A DNA stretch of 64,000 bases from an uncultured bacterium (lineage in GTDB: Bacteria > Spirochaetota > UBA4802 > UB4802), in NCBI GenBank assembly GCA_937920495.1, contig CALEUQ010000002.1:1-64000 (forward strand), written 5' to 3'. Under the pieces are notes generated by a model that was not told the DNA's origin, made no database searches, and worked only from the letters and a program-made list of their open reading frames with translations. The translations under genes and the position numbers were made by a program. Below are positions 7,795-16,148 of this stretch, in pieces. Within the stretch, counting starts at the first letter, position 1, and each line of letters opens with the position of its first letter.

Positions 7795-10542
7795 CTACTT
7801 AGTCATTGCGTATGCTGTTTCAAGCTTGACGGATAACACCTTGGACACACCCGGCTCCTCCATGGTTACACCAAAAATTGAATCACACACACTCATGGTT
7901 TTTTTGTTGTGTGTCACAATAATAAACTGCGTTGATTTGGAAAACTTTTGTACCAGCCGTATAAAGCGGTTAATATTTTCTTCATCAAGCGCAGCATCAA
8001 TTTCATCCAGAAAACAAAAGGGTGATGCCTTTACCATATAGGTTGCAAATAATAACGCAATTGCAATCATTGAGCGCTCGCCACCTGAAAGCATGTTAAT
8101 GTTTTTATTCTTTTTACCCGGTGGGCGCACAATTATTTCAATTCCGCTTTCAAGTATATTATCAGGGTCAGTTAATTCTATGATAGCTTCACCGCCATTA
8201 AACAGCTGTTTGAATATCTCCTGAAAGTTTTTTTGAATCTCTTTAAATGTTTGTAAAAATAAATCCACTGATTGTTTATTAATATCTCCAATAACAGATA
8301 GTATATCCTCACGTGCTTTTTCAATATCTTTTTTCTGTTCAATGTAGTATTCAAATCGCTTTTTTAAATCTTTGTATTCCTCTATAGCCAGATTATTTAT
8401 TGGACCAAGCTCCTGTATTTGTCGCTTTATATCCATTAACTCAGTATTTATGCTTTCATACATCGATTCATCAAGATGTATCTTTGTATCGGAAATTCGT
8501 GTTTCATATTCAGTCCATAAATATTCTTCAATAGAATTAAGTCTGAACTGAAACTCAACAATATTCTTATCAAGAGCACTTATACGCTCAGCAAGACGCT
8601 GTAATTGCTCCATGTCTTTTTTTGAAGACTGTTTGCGACCAATAATACGCTTTTCAATTTCATCACGTTTTGCAACAAGTTCATGTATTTGTTGTTTTAA
8701 TTCATTGCTTTTTTCATTATATTCAATCAGGTTACTCTGCCATTGTTCAATTTCTTTTGTAAGCTCATCAATCTGCAATTGTATCTTTTGAATCTCATTT
8801 TCAAGATGAGTTTTTTGTTTAGTATCTTCTGCAATCTGGCGTTCAATGGTTTGTATATGTTTGTCAATCCATGCTTTTTCATTCTCGTTCTTTGACAGAT
8901 CCTTTTCCACACGCGTGATCATGTTATTGACTTCTTCAAGTTCTTCCTGTTCATTGCGTATGGTTATTTCCAGCTGGTTAATATCATTTCTGAGTTGTTC
9001 AATATCAGATGTTGCTTTGTGAATATTTGAATCAAGCTGTTCTTTTTGTGCATGGATACCGGTTTTATCAAATAGTATTGATCTAAATCCATCTTCATAG
9101 TTTTCAAAAAGCTGTATATCCTGCTTCAACGCTAAAAAGTCAATCTTTTGAAGATAGGTAATTGCTTCATTAACCAGATTCAGTGATAGATTGTGTAACG
9201 CTCTTTGTAAAAATTCTTCAGCTACGGTGAGTGTAGTATGAATCCGTTCACGTACCTGCTCTCGCTGGGCTTCTGATGATTCAAGCTCGTGTTTACGCTT
9301 TTCTATGGCATCTACTAATTGTTTAATAACTATCTCCAGTGACTCACGTAATTTTTTTACAGTGGACTCAAGATCTTTAATAGAATGTTTTTTTTGTTCG
9401 ATAGTATCTCGATATGCATGAATATTCTGAATTTTCTTTTTCCGGTGAGCATACAGGTTTTCAAGCTGTTCTTTATCCTTAGCTATGTTGTCAACTATAG
9501 ATTTGCTGTGTTCAATATTCTTTTCTTTTTCTTCGGATAATCGTCTGATTGCATCATCAATTTCTTGAATACGAAGCTTTGTGGTTGCAATTCGCTGCTG
9601 TTGCTGTTGTATTAATTGTTTGTTGCGCAAAGTTTTGCCATCTATATCTTCCACCTTTACGGTATAGGTGTGTAGCTTTTTATCCCATTCAAATAGCTGT
9701 AATTGTATATCGTTTTTTCTTTTTTCATCGTTCTCGTTTTCTGATGATATCAATGCTACCTTTCTGGATAATTCCTCGCGCTCATCAAAAAGCCTCTGCC
9801 GGTCTTCAGTAACCTTTTGCAATTTTTTCTGAAAATCCCGATACTTTAAAAGTTGCAAGGCAATGTCACTTTTTTTGTACTTTTCACGTAATCCAAAGTA
9901 TATTTTAGTTTTTTCTGCCTGTTTTGCTTTAAAATCCTTTTCGCGTTCTATTTCTTTAATTATATCATTCAGACGCTCTAAATTAACTGTGGTATCTTCC
10001 AATTTTTTTAAAGACTCTTTTTTCTGAACCTTAAAGCGTGAAATCCCTGCTGCTTCTTCAAATATATAGCGGCGGTCTTCAGCCTTTGTTGAAAGAATAA
10101 GGTCAATCTTTCCCTGCTCCATCACGGAATATGACGCTTTACCCAATCCCGTATCAAGAAACAGTTCCTCAATATCCTTAAGCCGCACTGGCGATTTATT
10201 GATCATATATTCAGATTCACCGTCACGGAACACCCTGCGTGTAACAGTAACTGTATCCGAATCGATATGTAAAATTCGGTTGGTGTTGTTAATAACCAGC
10301 GAAACCTCAGCCAGCGACAATGGCTTACGCTGATCTGTGCCTGCAAAGATAATATCCTCCATTTTATCGCCGCGGATATTCTTTGCCTGCTTTTCGCCAA
10401 GTACCCACTTTATGGCATCAACAATATTTGATTTACCGCAACCATTTGGTCCAACAATTGCGGTAATGCCTTTTTCAAAATGTATTTTTGTTTTATCAGC
10501 AAATGATTTAAAACCAAATACTTCCAGTGTATCCAGGTACAT
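7795..10542 (-). CDS. smc: chromosome partition protein SMC (short form)
   Basis: SMC ATPase for chromosome condensation and segregation. N-terminal head: YLDTLEVFGFKSFADKT and Walker A GPNGCGKSN, then the Q-loop region. C-terminal head: signature LSGGERSMIAIALLFATY and Walker B FCFLDEIDAALDEEN, with THNKKTM following. Between them are long heptad-like coiled coils. At 915 residues it is well below the usual bacterial 1150-1190. The middle (about residues 430-510) has no obvious glycine-rich SMC hinge, only NLSLNLVNEAITYLQ and ENYEDGFRSILFDKTG between coils. Short SMCs are known in some spirochaetes. Start: ATG 10542 with AAGG six bases upstream is preferred over GTG 10551. No ScpA or ScpB gene is nearby. 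Confidence 0.92.
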   Translation of the reverse strand: MYLDTLEVFGFKSFADKTKIHFEKGITAIVGPNGCGKSNIVDAIKWVLGEKQAKNIRGDKMEDIIFAGTDQRKPLSLAEVSLVINNTNRILHIDSDTVTVTRRVFRDGESEYMINKSPVRLKDIEELFLDTGLGKASYSVMEQGKIDLILSTKAEDRRYIFEEAAGISRFKVQKKESLKKLEDTTVNLERLNDIIKEIEREKDFKAKQAEKTKIYFGLREKYKKSDIALQLLKYRDFQKKLQKVTEDRQRLFDEREELSRKVALISSENENDEKRKNDIQLQLFEWDKKLHTYTVKVEDIDGKTLRNKQLIQQQQQRIATTKLRIQEIDDAIRRLSEEKEKNIEHSKSIVDNIAKDKEQLENLYAHRKKKIQNIHAYRDTIEQKKHSIKDLESTVKKLRESLEIVIKQLVDAIEKRKHELESSEAQREQVRERIHTTLTVAEEFLQRALHNLSLNLVNEAITYLQKIDFLALKQDIQLFENYEDGFRSILFDKTGIHAQKEQLDSNIHKATSDIEQLRNDINQLEITIRNEQEELEEVNNMITRVEKDLSKNENEKAWIDKHIQTIERQIAEDTKQKTHLENEIQKIQLQIDELTKEIEQWQSNLIEYNEKSNELKQQIHELVAKRDEIEKRIIGRKQSSKKDMEQLQRLAERISALDKNIVEFQFRLNSIEEYLWTEYETRISDTKIHLDESMYESINTELMDIKRQIQELGPINNLAIEEYKDLKKRFEYYIEQKKDIEKAREDILSVIGDINKQSVDLFLQTFKEIQKNFQEIFKQLFNGGEAIIELTDPDNILESGIEIIVRPPGKKNKNINMLSGGERSMIAIALLFATYMVKASPFCFLDEIDAALDEENINRFIRLVQKFSKSTQFIIVTHNKKTMSVCDSIFGVTMEEPGVSKVLSVKLETAYAMTK

Positions 10543-10677
10543 CAATAACACCTTATAAAATTAATTTTATTATGTTGTGCAATAGCTCATTATATACAAT
10601 TTTAGTGAATTGTTTATGTCACACTACAAAGTGTAATTACTTGCACCATAGCTGTAAATGTGCAACAATATTTTTTT

Positions 10678-11225
10678 CTTCTTTCCGTATTTTTGAGAAA
10701 TAAGATTATCCATTAAAAAAGGGATTTCAGCTTTGCGTTAATTCATTATGCATAAAAACTCTAATTATGCATAATATTATTGCATAAAAAGATTGTTTCA
10801 ACAAAAAACCCGCATAGCAGATATCATGCTTGTAGAATAATCTATTTTTTCCAGAAATAAAACCTCTTAAGAGGGACAGTATTGCTAAAATAAGGCAATT
10901 CATGCTCAGATTTAAGGATGCATCATTTCATAGCAGGCGTTAGGAAAGTACCCTGCCAAACCACGGATGCTGAGCTTGTCGAAGCATGGTTGCTGAGCCC
11001 CGCCGAAGCGTGGTTGCTGAGCTTGTCGAAGCATGGATGCATCCTAACGCGTTGTACTGAGTTTATAGAAGTACGCCGCACTGAGTTTATCGAAGCGTGC
11101 CGTATATCCCTGTACGGCATGTCTATAGAAACCTTTTGAACTATTACTCATTGCATTGATATTAAGAGTACCTACCTGTTTTCATCTTTTGTATAATTTT
11201 CCAACATTCTGGAATGAAGCATTTA
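10678..11225. repeat. repeat family B, long copy B1
   Basis: Starts with CTTTCCGTATTTTTGAGAAA followed by TAAGATTATC and ends with a block GTATAATTTTCC...GGAATGAAGC, which read on the opposite strand resembles the start, giving imperfect terminal inverted repeats. Inner blocks (GCGTTAATTCATTATGCAT, ATTATTGCATAAAAAGATTG) are shared with copies at 34.7, 37.6 and 43.2 kb. This copy is long because it carries a stem-loop cluster in its middle. An inverted pair GCGTTAGGA (about 10937) and TCCTAACGC (about 11042) brackets that cluster. The short frames that can be translated here are artefacts of the repeat. Confidence 0.75.
10965..11100. repeat. cluster of TGAGCTTGTCGAAG stem-loop repeats inside B1
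   Basis: Five imperfect units of about 21-24 bases, each a variant of TGCTGAGCTTGTCGAAGCA, with arms that can pair (for example GTAC...GTAC around CTGAGTTTATAGAA). Units begin near 10968, 10991, 11013, 11053 and 11077. GC content is clearly higher than in the surrounding DNA. A similar cluster lies in the other long B copy at 37.95 kb. Short palindromes of this sequence type are common in unrelated bacterial genomes; their role is unknown. Confidence 0.8.
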
Positions 11226-11350
11226 AAAGAAAACGTTGTCGAATTTTCAATGCATCATTATACAAATATATTTTTATGACAAATATTTTATTATTGCCAA
11301 AATATTAATATTGAGTATTTTTATATCAGGGCAAAAATGAATGTATTTAT

Positions 11351-12397
11351 ATGATAATACAATTGAATAATCTAAGATCATTTCAAATTTCAGACGTTTT
11401 GGCTGTGGTTTTAATCATATTATTAATGGTCTTAACTGCATGTGACCGTTTAAATATGTATGATATCGCAAGCGGAAAATCAAAAACAGCCTATGCATTG
11501 GCATGCGATGGAACAAATTGTTCTTTAATACTGGCAAATGTGGAGTATGTTAAAACATTTAGCATTACACCAGCTTTCTCATCTACGCCTGCTGGTATAT
11601 CAGTGAGTGAAAAAGGTAAAGTAATTGTATTTGATACTAATTATACATATAGATTATCTAATGATCTAAACACTTATTCTTATATTAATTCAGCTCCACC
11701 TGATTCTGATGTGCATGGTGGTTCTAATTACTTTAATTGTATTTCACAAAGCGCATCTGATAATAATTACATTTATACGTTATCCACTGACAATTTATCA
11801 TGGCAACAATTTCATGGACCTTTTGGTCAAATAAATGGTAATCAATTAAGATTATTTAAAGGAATAAACAAAGAAATATATTTTGTTGAGTTAATTGGTT
11901 CTACTACAGGAAATATTTATTCCGTAAATGATCAACTCACACTATTATTTACTAAAACCAATCTTTTGAGCGGAACTATTGGACATCTTTTAGGTGGGTA
12001 TAAAACTAATAATTATTTTTATATCTGGGGTAATTATCCTAATAATTCTATTATACGATTTACACCCACCACTTCAGTTATACTCAATCCAACTTCTATT
12101 GGGAATTTCCTTGTAGATGTAACTGTAACAGATAATGATAAAGTATTTGCGATAGTATTCGAATCCGGTTCATACTATTTAAAAGAAATAATTTCAGATA
12201 ATAATTATCCTGTACTACTTAACCTTGGCAGTATTGGAAATTTTAATATTGACTCACTTGATAATAATCATTTAATAATCGCATCTTCAAATGCTGAAGC
12301 TGCGTATAATGGACTACTTATTTATAACATCGAAGAAAATAAAATAGAAAAACATATAACCAGCACTAATGTTGTCGCAATGTATGTATTGCGATGA
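11351..12397 (+). CDS. putative lipoprotein, possible beta-propeller-like
   Basis: A 348-residue protein with an N-terminal hydrophobic segment ending in LTAC (Cys31), a plausible lipobox, so probably a cell-envelope lipoprotein. The rest is rich in Asn, Ser, Thr and Tyr with recurring short beta-strand blocks (such as ISVSEKGKVIVFDTNY, VTDNDKVFAIVFESGSYY, and DSLDNNHLIIASSN), suggestive of a beta-propeller or repeated beta-sheet fold. No catalytic motif or named family is recognised. The gene stands alone after repeat element B1 and no strong ribosome site is visible at this ATG. Its base composition is more AT-rich than the housekeeping genes nearby. Confidence 0.7.
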   Translation: MIIQLNNLRSFQISDVLAVVLIILLMVLTACDRLNMYDIASGKSKTAYALACDGTNCSLILANVEYVKTFSITPAFSSTPAGISVSEKGKVIVFDTNYTYRLSNDLNTYSYINSAPPDSDVHGGSNYFNCISQSASDNNYIYTLSTDNLSWQQFHGPFGQINGNQLRLFKGINKEIYFVELIGSTTGNIYSVNDQLTLLFTKTNLLSGTIGHLLGGYKTNNYFYIWGNYPNNSIIRFTPTTSVILNPTSIGNFLVDVTVTDNDKVFAIVFESGSYYLKEIISDNNYPVLLNLGSIGNFNIDSLDNNHLIIASSNAEAAYNGLLIYNIEENKIEKHITSTNVVAMYVLR

Positions 12398-12610
12398 TAT
12401 TTTTCTTATTAATAGTTATAAACCATCAAGGGAGTAGCAATATCTTTTTTATCAAAGTGTTGGACAGTGAACGCATTTCCCGGGGCTAACTCTTTGTTTT
12501 ATACTAATGCCTGGTCCCGATTGCATCAAGGTTGATTGAAAAACATTATATTGACTTTGTTAGTAATGTTGTTAAGTAAATAATGTATTTATACATAAGG
12601 AATGTACATT

Positions 12611-13126
12611 ATGACTCAAAATAATATTTACACCATAATCGTTATTGTAATAATTTTTCAATTGACTATCTCGTGCGCAGCTGTTCGTACATCTGAAAAA
12701 AAAACTTCTGTGTATTCTTTTACCGCTGATACACTAACACTTTCAAAAAGCAAAGAGCTCATTGATAAAACACCAACTTATGAATTATATTTTGATTTAA
12801 TGGATAATGCTCAATGTATAGATATCACAGTTATCGCACAGGATAGAAATGGCAAAAGAGTGCGATGTGCGTTTATACTTGAATCGCTTGTTGACATGTC
12901 TCGCTTTCAAAAAAAGCCTTTACAGCCTGTGTATACTGAATTAGCAAAAAATTATGACATCAACTGGCGTTTCCAGAGCAATATACAGTTTTGCAATGAT
13001 AATAATGATCCTCTCAAGCGGCTCATTAAAGGTAACTATCGCCTAAAATTATCTGCTTTTACAAACAATTTTTATACATTTACTGTTGACATCAAGTCAC
13101 AAGTGCCAGTAGAATTTAGAAAATAA
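12611..13126 (+). CDS. putative lipoprotein of unknown function
   Basis: About 171 residues. The hydrophobic leader MTQNNIYTIIVIVIIFQL is followed by TISC (Cys22), a probable lipobox. The body is mostly beta-strand-like (YELYFDLMDNAQCIDITVIA, then DRNGKRVRCAFILE) and ends KSQVPVEFRK. It contains no recognisable enzymatic motif and could be a small immunoglobulin-like or OB-type lipoprotein. ATG 12611 is chosen over ATG 12602 because AAGGA at 12597 is correctly spaced only for the inner start. The TPR gene follows 33 bases downstream, so the two may be co-transcribed. Confidence 0.7.
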   Translation: MTQNNIYTIIVIVIIFQLTISCAAVRTSEKKTSVYSFTADTLTLSKSKELIDKTPTYELYFDLMDNAQCIDITVIAQDRNGKRVRCAFILESLVDMSRFQKKPLQPVYTELAKNYDINWRFQSNIQFCNDNNDPLKRLIKGNYRLKLSAFTNNFYTFTVDIKSQVPVEFRK

Positions 13127-13159
13127 AATCTCTATCCTGTTATTACAGGAACAGTGTGT

Positions 13160-13531
13160 ATGCCAAAGTATTACGATGACATAGAATCTGAAGATCTGTA
13201 CGAGATGGCGCTACAGTGGGCATCACAGGGTTTTTATGACAAAGCAATTGAGCTAATAAAAAAATCTATAAAGCTTAATCCCAACTTTATTGGCGCTTAT
13301 ATTGACCTTGCACACTACTATGCAAAAAAGCATCGTTACAACGAAGCGTTTCATGTATTAAAAAGAGCTTCAAAGATTGATACGCAATTTCATCGTTTAA
13401 ATTATCTTATGGCAAAATACGCGTATAAAAGCGGCGATTATATTGCCGCTGTAAAATATATTGACAGGGCAATTGAGCTTTCACCGGAAAAGTTATATAT
13501 AAAAGCTAAAGCAGTGATTGAAAAAAAATAA
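13160..13531 (+). CDS. small TPR-repeat protein
   Basis: A 123-residue protein made of about three tetratricopeptide repeats: LYEMALQWASQGFYDKAIEL, then IGAYIDLAHYYAKKHRYNEA, then LNYLMAKYAYKSGDYIAAVK. Spacing and the small/aromatic positions fit TPR helices. No signal peptide is visible, so it is probably cytoplasmic and acts as a protein-interaction scaffold; the partner is unknown. ATG 13160 has AGGA nine bases upstream and is preferred over GTG 13154. It sits between a lipoprotein gene and an outer-membrane barrel gene. Confidence 0.8.
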   Translation: MPKYYDDIESEDLYEMALQWASQGFYDKAIELIKKSIKLNPNFIGAYIDLAHYYAKKHRYNEAFHVLKRASKIDTQFHRLNYLMAKYAYKSGDYIAAVKYIDRAIELSPEKLYIKAKAVIEKK

Positions 13532-13636
13532 TATTGGAATCTGGATCAGACAATAATACAAAAAAATTTTATTGCATTTTTTGTTTTATTGATTTTTAAT
13601 GTATATGAGTTAAAAAATATCTTATCAGGAGGATAT

Positions 13637-14158
13637 ATGAAAAAATTATTACTTGTATTGGCGGTGATTTTTACTGCTTCCAGTGTATTTGCTGCCGGTA
13701 TAGGCATCAAAGGTGGCTACTCAAAGATGTACGATGATTATGCTGATAATTATGATGACACATGGAACATTGGCATAGTATTTGACATGGGGACATTTTT
13801 ATTTAATAACCTGCAGTTTAGACCAGGTATTGATTATCTATCTCTGGAAAATGAAGATACCAATTATAAGTTTGCTGATGTATATGGTATTCACTTAGAC
13901 TGGTACTGGTTCTTTATGGGTAAAAAGAGATTTTCACCATTTTTAGGTTTTGGCCCAGCTTTAAACTACTATAGTTTCGATAATACTAGTACAAATAATG
14001 ACGATTCTGATGCTGGTCTTGAAGGTTTTGCAGGCGTTGATTTTGATATTACCGGTCCCTGGAAACTTTTTGTTGAACTGCGGTATCTGTGGCATGATAT
14101 TGCAGACAGAGATTCAACAATTGTAAAACTTAATGTTGGTTTATTGTACTATTTTTAG
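13637..14158 (+). CDS. outer-membrane beta-barrel protein
   Basis: 173 residues with a clear signal peptide (MKKLLLVLAVIFTASSVFA, then AGIG) cleaved after about residue 19. The mature part shows the alternating pattern of an eight-stranded OmpA/OmpX-type barrel: short amphipathic strands (GIGIKGGYSKM, TWNIGIVFDMG, KLFVELRYLW) joined by Asp/Asn-rich loops, ending in LNVGLLYYF with the terminal aromatic expected for barrel assembly. AGGAGG lies directly upstream of this ATG, which rules out the frame's earlier start at 13589. Probably a small surface barrel; ligand unknown. Confidence 0.82.
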   Translation: MKKLLLVLAVIFTASSVFAAGIGIKGGYSKMYDDYADNYDDTWNIGIVFDMGTFLFNNLQFRPGIDYLSLENEDTNYKFADVYGIHLDWYWFFMGKKRFSPFLGFGPALNYYSFDNTSTNNDDSDAGLEGFAGVDFDITGPWKLFVELRYLWHDIADRDSTIVKLNVGLLYYF

Positions 14159-14250
14159 TATGTAAAGCAAATTGAGATTGCCTGATATTGTTTTCTTTGG
14201 GCTCAAGTAATCTCTTTATGCAGTTGTGCTACGTTAAATATGCAACATAT

Positions 14251-14276
14251 AGGGGCGTTGTGGTAACGCCCCTTTG
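14251..14276. terminator. rho-independent terminator between convergent genes
   Basis: Arms AGGGGCGTT and AACGCCCCT (9 bp) around a GTGGT loop, then a short T-rich tail. It lies between the barrel gene and pyrE, which converge, and may serve the + strand transcript chiefly. Confidence 0.75.
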
Positions 14277-14280
14277 TATG

Positions 14281-14841
14281 TTATCCTAACCGTTTTTTAT
14301 CAAAATCAGATCGTGTAAACAACGATAAAACCTCAATCCCTTTTTCTTCTATTGCTTCTCGTCCACCTTCCTGTCGGTCAATGATAACTGCTGCTGCAAT
14401 TACATTGAGCCCTGATTCTGTAAGCCGTTCTATTGCAGTGATGGTGGACCCCCCGGTGGTAATCACATCGTCAATGGCAATGACATTCTTTACGCTGGCT
14501 GTATTGCCTTCAATCCATTTCTGCGTACCGTGTTTTTTTGGCTCTTTGCGCACTATCAGTGGATACAGTATTTTCCCCTGTGCATACGCTTCCATTGCTG
14601 TAGAAAGTGAAATGGGGTCGGCACCAAGCGTAAGTCCGCCAATTGCATGGGCATGTAAATCTTTTATTAATTGATACATACATTTGCCTATTAACACACA
14701 ACCTTCAGGATCAAGTGTGGTAGCCTTACAGTCAAAGTAGTAAGGACTTTGCTTACCGCTTACCAGTGTAAATGGCGGATTGTCTCTGTACATAAATGAT
14801 TTCTGATATAATATTTCAAAAAGCCTTTCTTTTTCTTTCAT
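14281..14841 (-). CDS. pyrE: orotate phosphoribosyltransferase
   Basis: 186 residues, normal length for PyrE, which converts orotate and PRPP to orotidine 5'-phosphate in pyrimidine synthesis. The PRPP-binding loop VIAIDDVITTGGST is intact near residues 117-130. The catalytic flexible loop contains RKEPKKHGT, and FTLVSGKQSPYYFDCK is the usual N-terminal orotate-site block. Its ATG overlaps the rarA stop (ATGA), so translation is coupled to rarA. No other pyr gene is in the window. Confidence 0.95.
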   Translation of the reverse strand: MKEKERLFEILYQKSFMYRDNPPFTLVSGKQSPYYFDCKATTLDPEGCVLIGKCMYQLIKDLHAHAIGGLTLGADPISLSTAMEAYAQGKILYPLIVRKEPKKHGTQKWIEGNTASVKNVIAIDDVITTGGSTITAIERLTESGLNVIAAAVIIDRQEGGREAIEEKGIEVLSLFTRSDFDKKRLG

Positions 14842-16148
14842 TCCTTCTTCTCCTTCTTATATTTTTTGGGCCACAGTTTAGCAAGCCTTTCTTTTATACT
14901 CTTTTCATTCCCTTCTTCAGAAGGCTCATAAAAAATCAAATCTTTTATTTTTTCTGGGAGATACTGTTCGTCAACAAAATGCCCTGGGTAATCGTGCGGG
15001 TATTTATAACCTTTTGCATATCCCATCTGCTTCATAAGCTGTGTGGGCGCATTTCGCAGGTACAGTGGAATCTGATGCAATTCCTGCGACGCTACATCTT
15101 TAGCTTTCATCAGTGCCATGTATGATGCATTGCTCTTTGGGCATGAAGCTAAAAATGTGGCCATGTGTGCCAGGATTATCTGGCATTCAGGAAGTCCTAC
15201 ATTTTTTACCGCAAGCATCCCTGATGTGGCAACAGAAAGTGCTAACGGATACGCATTGCCCACATCCTCTGATGCAAATATAACCATACGCCGCGCAATA
15301 AATTCAGGATCCTCGCCTGCAACAAGCATACGCGCTAAATAATATACCGCTGCGTTGGGGTCAGAGCCCCGTAATGATTTGATAAACGCCGAGATGGTAT
15401 CATAATGTTTGTCACCAGCCTTATCGTATGAGATAGTCTGTTCTTTATAGGCTTCAAAAATTGTGTCCTTATCAATTGTCCCCTCACCTTTTAAAAATGC
15501 TGCAGCTTCAAGTATGTTGAGCGCTCTGCGTGCATCTCCCATTGCAAGCTGTACCAGCACATCCGTGGCATCTGCATCAAGCATAATTTTTTTGTGCGAT
15601 AGTTCCCGGTCATTTGTCACTGCAGCAGTAACTATCGCCCTTATATCATCCTCCGTTAACGGATGCAGATGCAACACGCGAGTACGCGAAAGCAACGGCG
15701 CAATGATGCTGAATGACGGATTTTCTGTTGTGGCACCAATTAACACAATATCGCCATTTTCAACAGCACCAAGCACAGCATCCTGCTGAGCTTTGTTAAA
15801 CCTGTGAATTTCATCAATGAAAAGAAGTGTCTGCACACCTGTAACACGATTGGATTTGCCTTTTTCAATGACCTTGCGCACATCGGCAACACCGGCAGAT
15901 ATTGCACTGATAAAATACGAATCCATGTTACACACTTGTGCAATAAGGCGGGCCAACGTGGTTTTGCCAGTGCCGGGATCGCCCCACAGGATAAGTGACA
16001 GAGCCTTTTTTTGCTCAAATATTGAATACAGTAACTTACCTTTTGAAAGCAGATGCTTTTGCCCCACAAACTGTTCAATGGTTGTGGGGCGCATACGCTC
16101 TGCTAAAGGAATGTAGGTAGATTTATCAAATAAACTCATATTGTTCAC
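14838..16148 (-). CDS. rarA: replication-associated recombination protein A (AAA+ ATPase)
   Basis: 436 residues, full length for RarA/MgsA, a clamp-loader-like AAA+ ATPase acting at stalled replication forks. It has [20 protein letters not shown] at the N-terminus, Walker [11 protein letters not shown], Walker [11 protein letters not shown], sensor 1 GATTENPSF and the C-terminal MgsA tetramerisation region ([19 protein letters not shown]). GTG 16148 overlaps the icmF TGA stop (GTGA), and MNNMSLF matches the usual RarA N-terminus, so this start is preferred over ATG 16139. It forms a tightly coupled run with icmF and pyrE. Confidence 0.95.
   Translation of the reverse strand: MNNMSLFDKSTYIPLAERMRPTTIEQFVGQKHLLSKGKLLYSIFEQKKALSLILWGDPGTGKTTLARLIAQVCNMDSYFISAISAGVADVRKVIEKGKSNRVTGVQTLLFIDEIHRFNKAQQDAVLGAVENGDIVLIGATTENPSFSIIAPLLSRTRVLHLHPLTEDDIRAIVTAAVTNDRELSHKKIMLDADATDVLVQLAMGDARRALNILEAAAFLKGEGTIDKDTIFEAYKEQTISYDKAGDKHYDTISAFIKSLRGSDPNAAVYYLARMLVAGEDPEFIARRMVIFASEDVGNAYPLALSVATSGMLAVKNVGLPECQIILAHMATFLASCPKSNASYMALMKAKDVASQELHQIPLYLRNAPTQLMKQMGYAKGYKYPHDYPGHFVDEQYLPEKIKDLIFYEPSEEGNEKSIKERLAKLWPKKYKKEKKE

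Noticed and set aside
10965-11100. CRISPR array
   Set aside because: Units are adjacent, imperfect and have no variable spacers of constant length; no cas genes are in the window.
10918-11139. Repetitive peptides encoded in both strands over the B1 stem-loop cluster
   Set aside because: The apparent amino-acid repeats (for example ACVEAWLLS-like blocks) are translations of the DNA repeat, on both strands, with no start signals.
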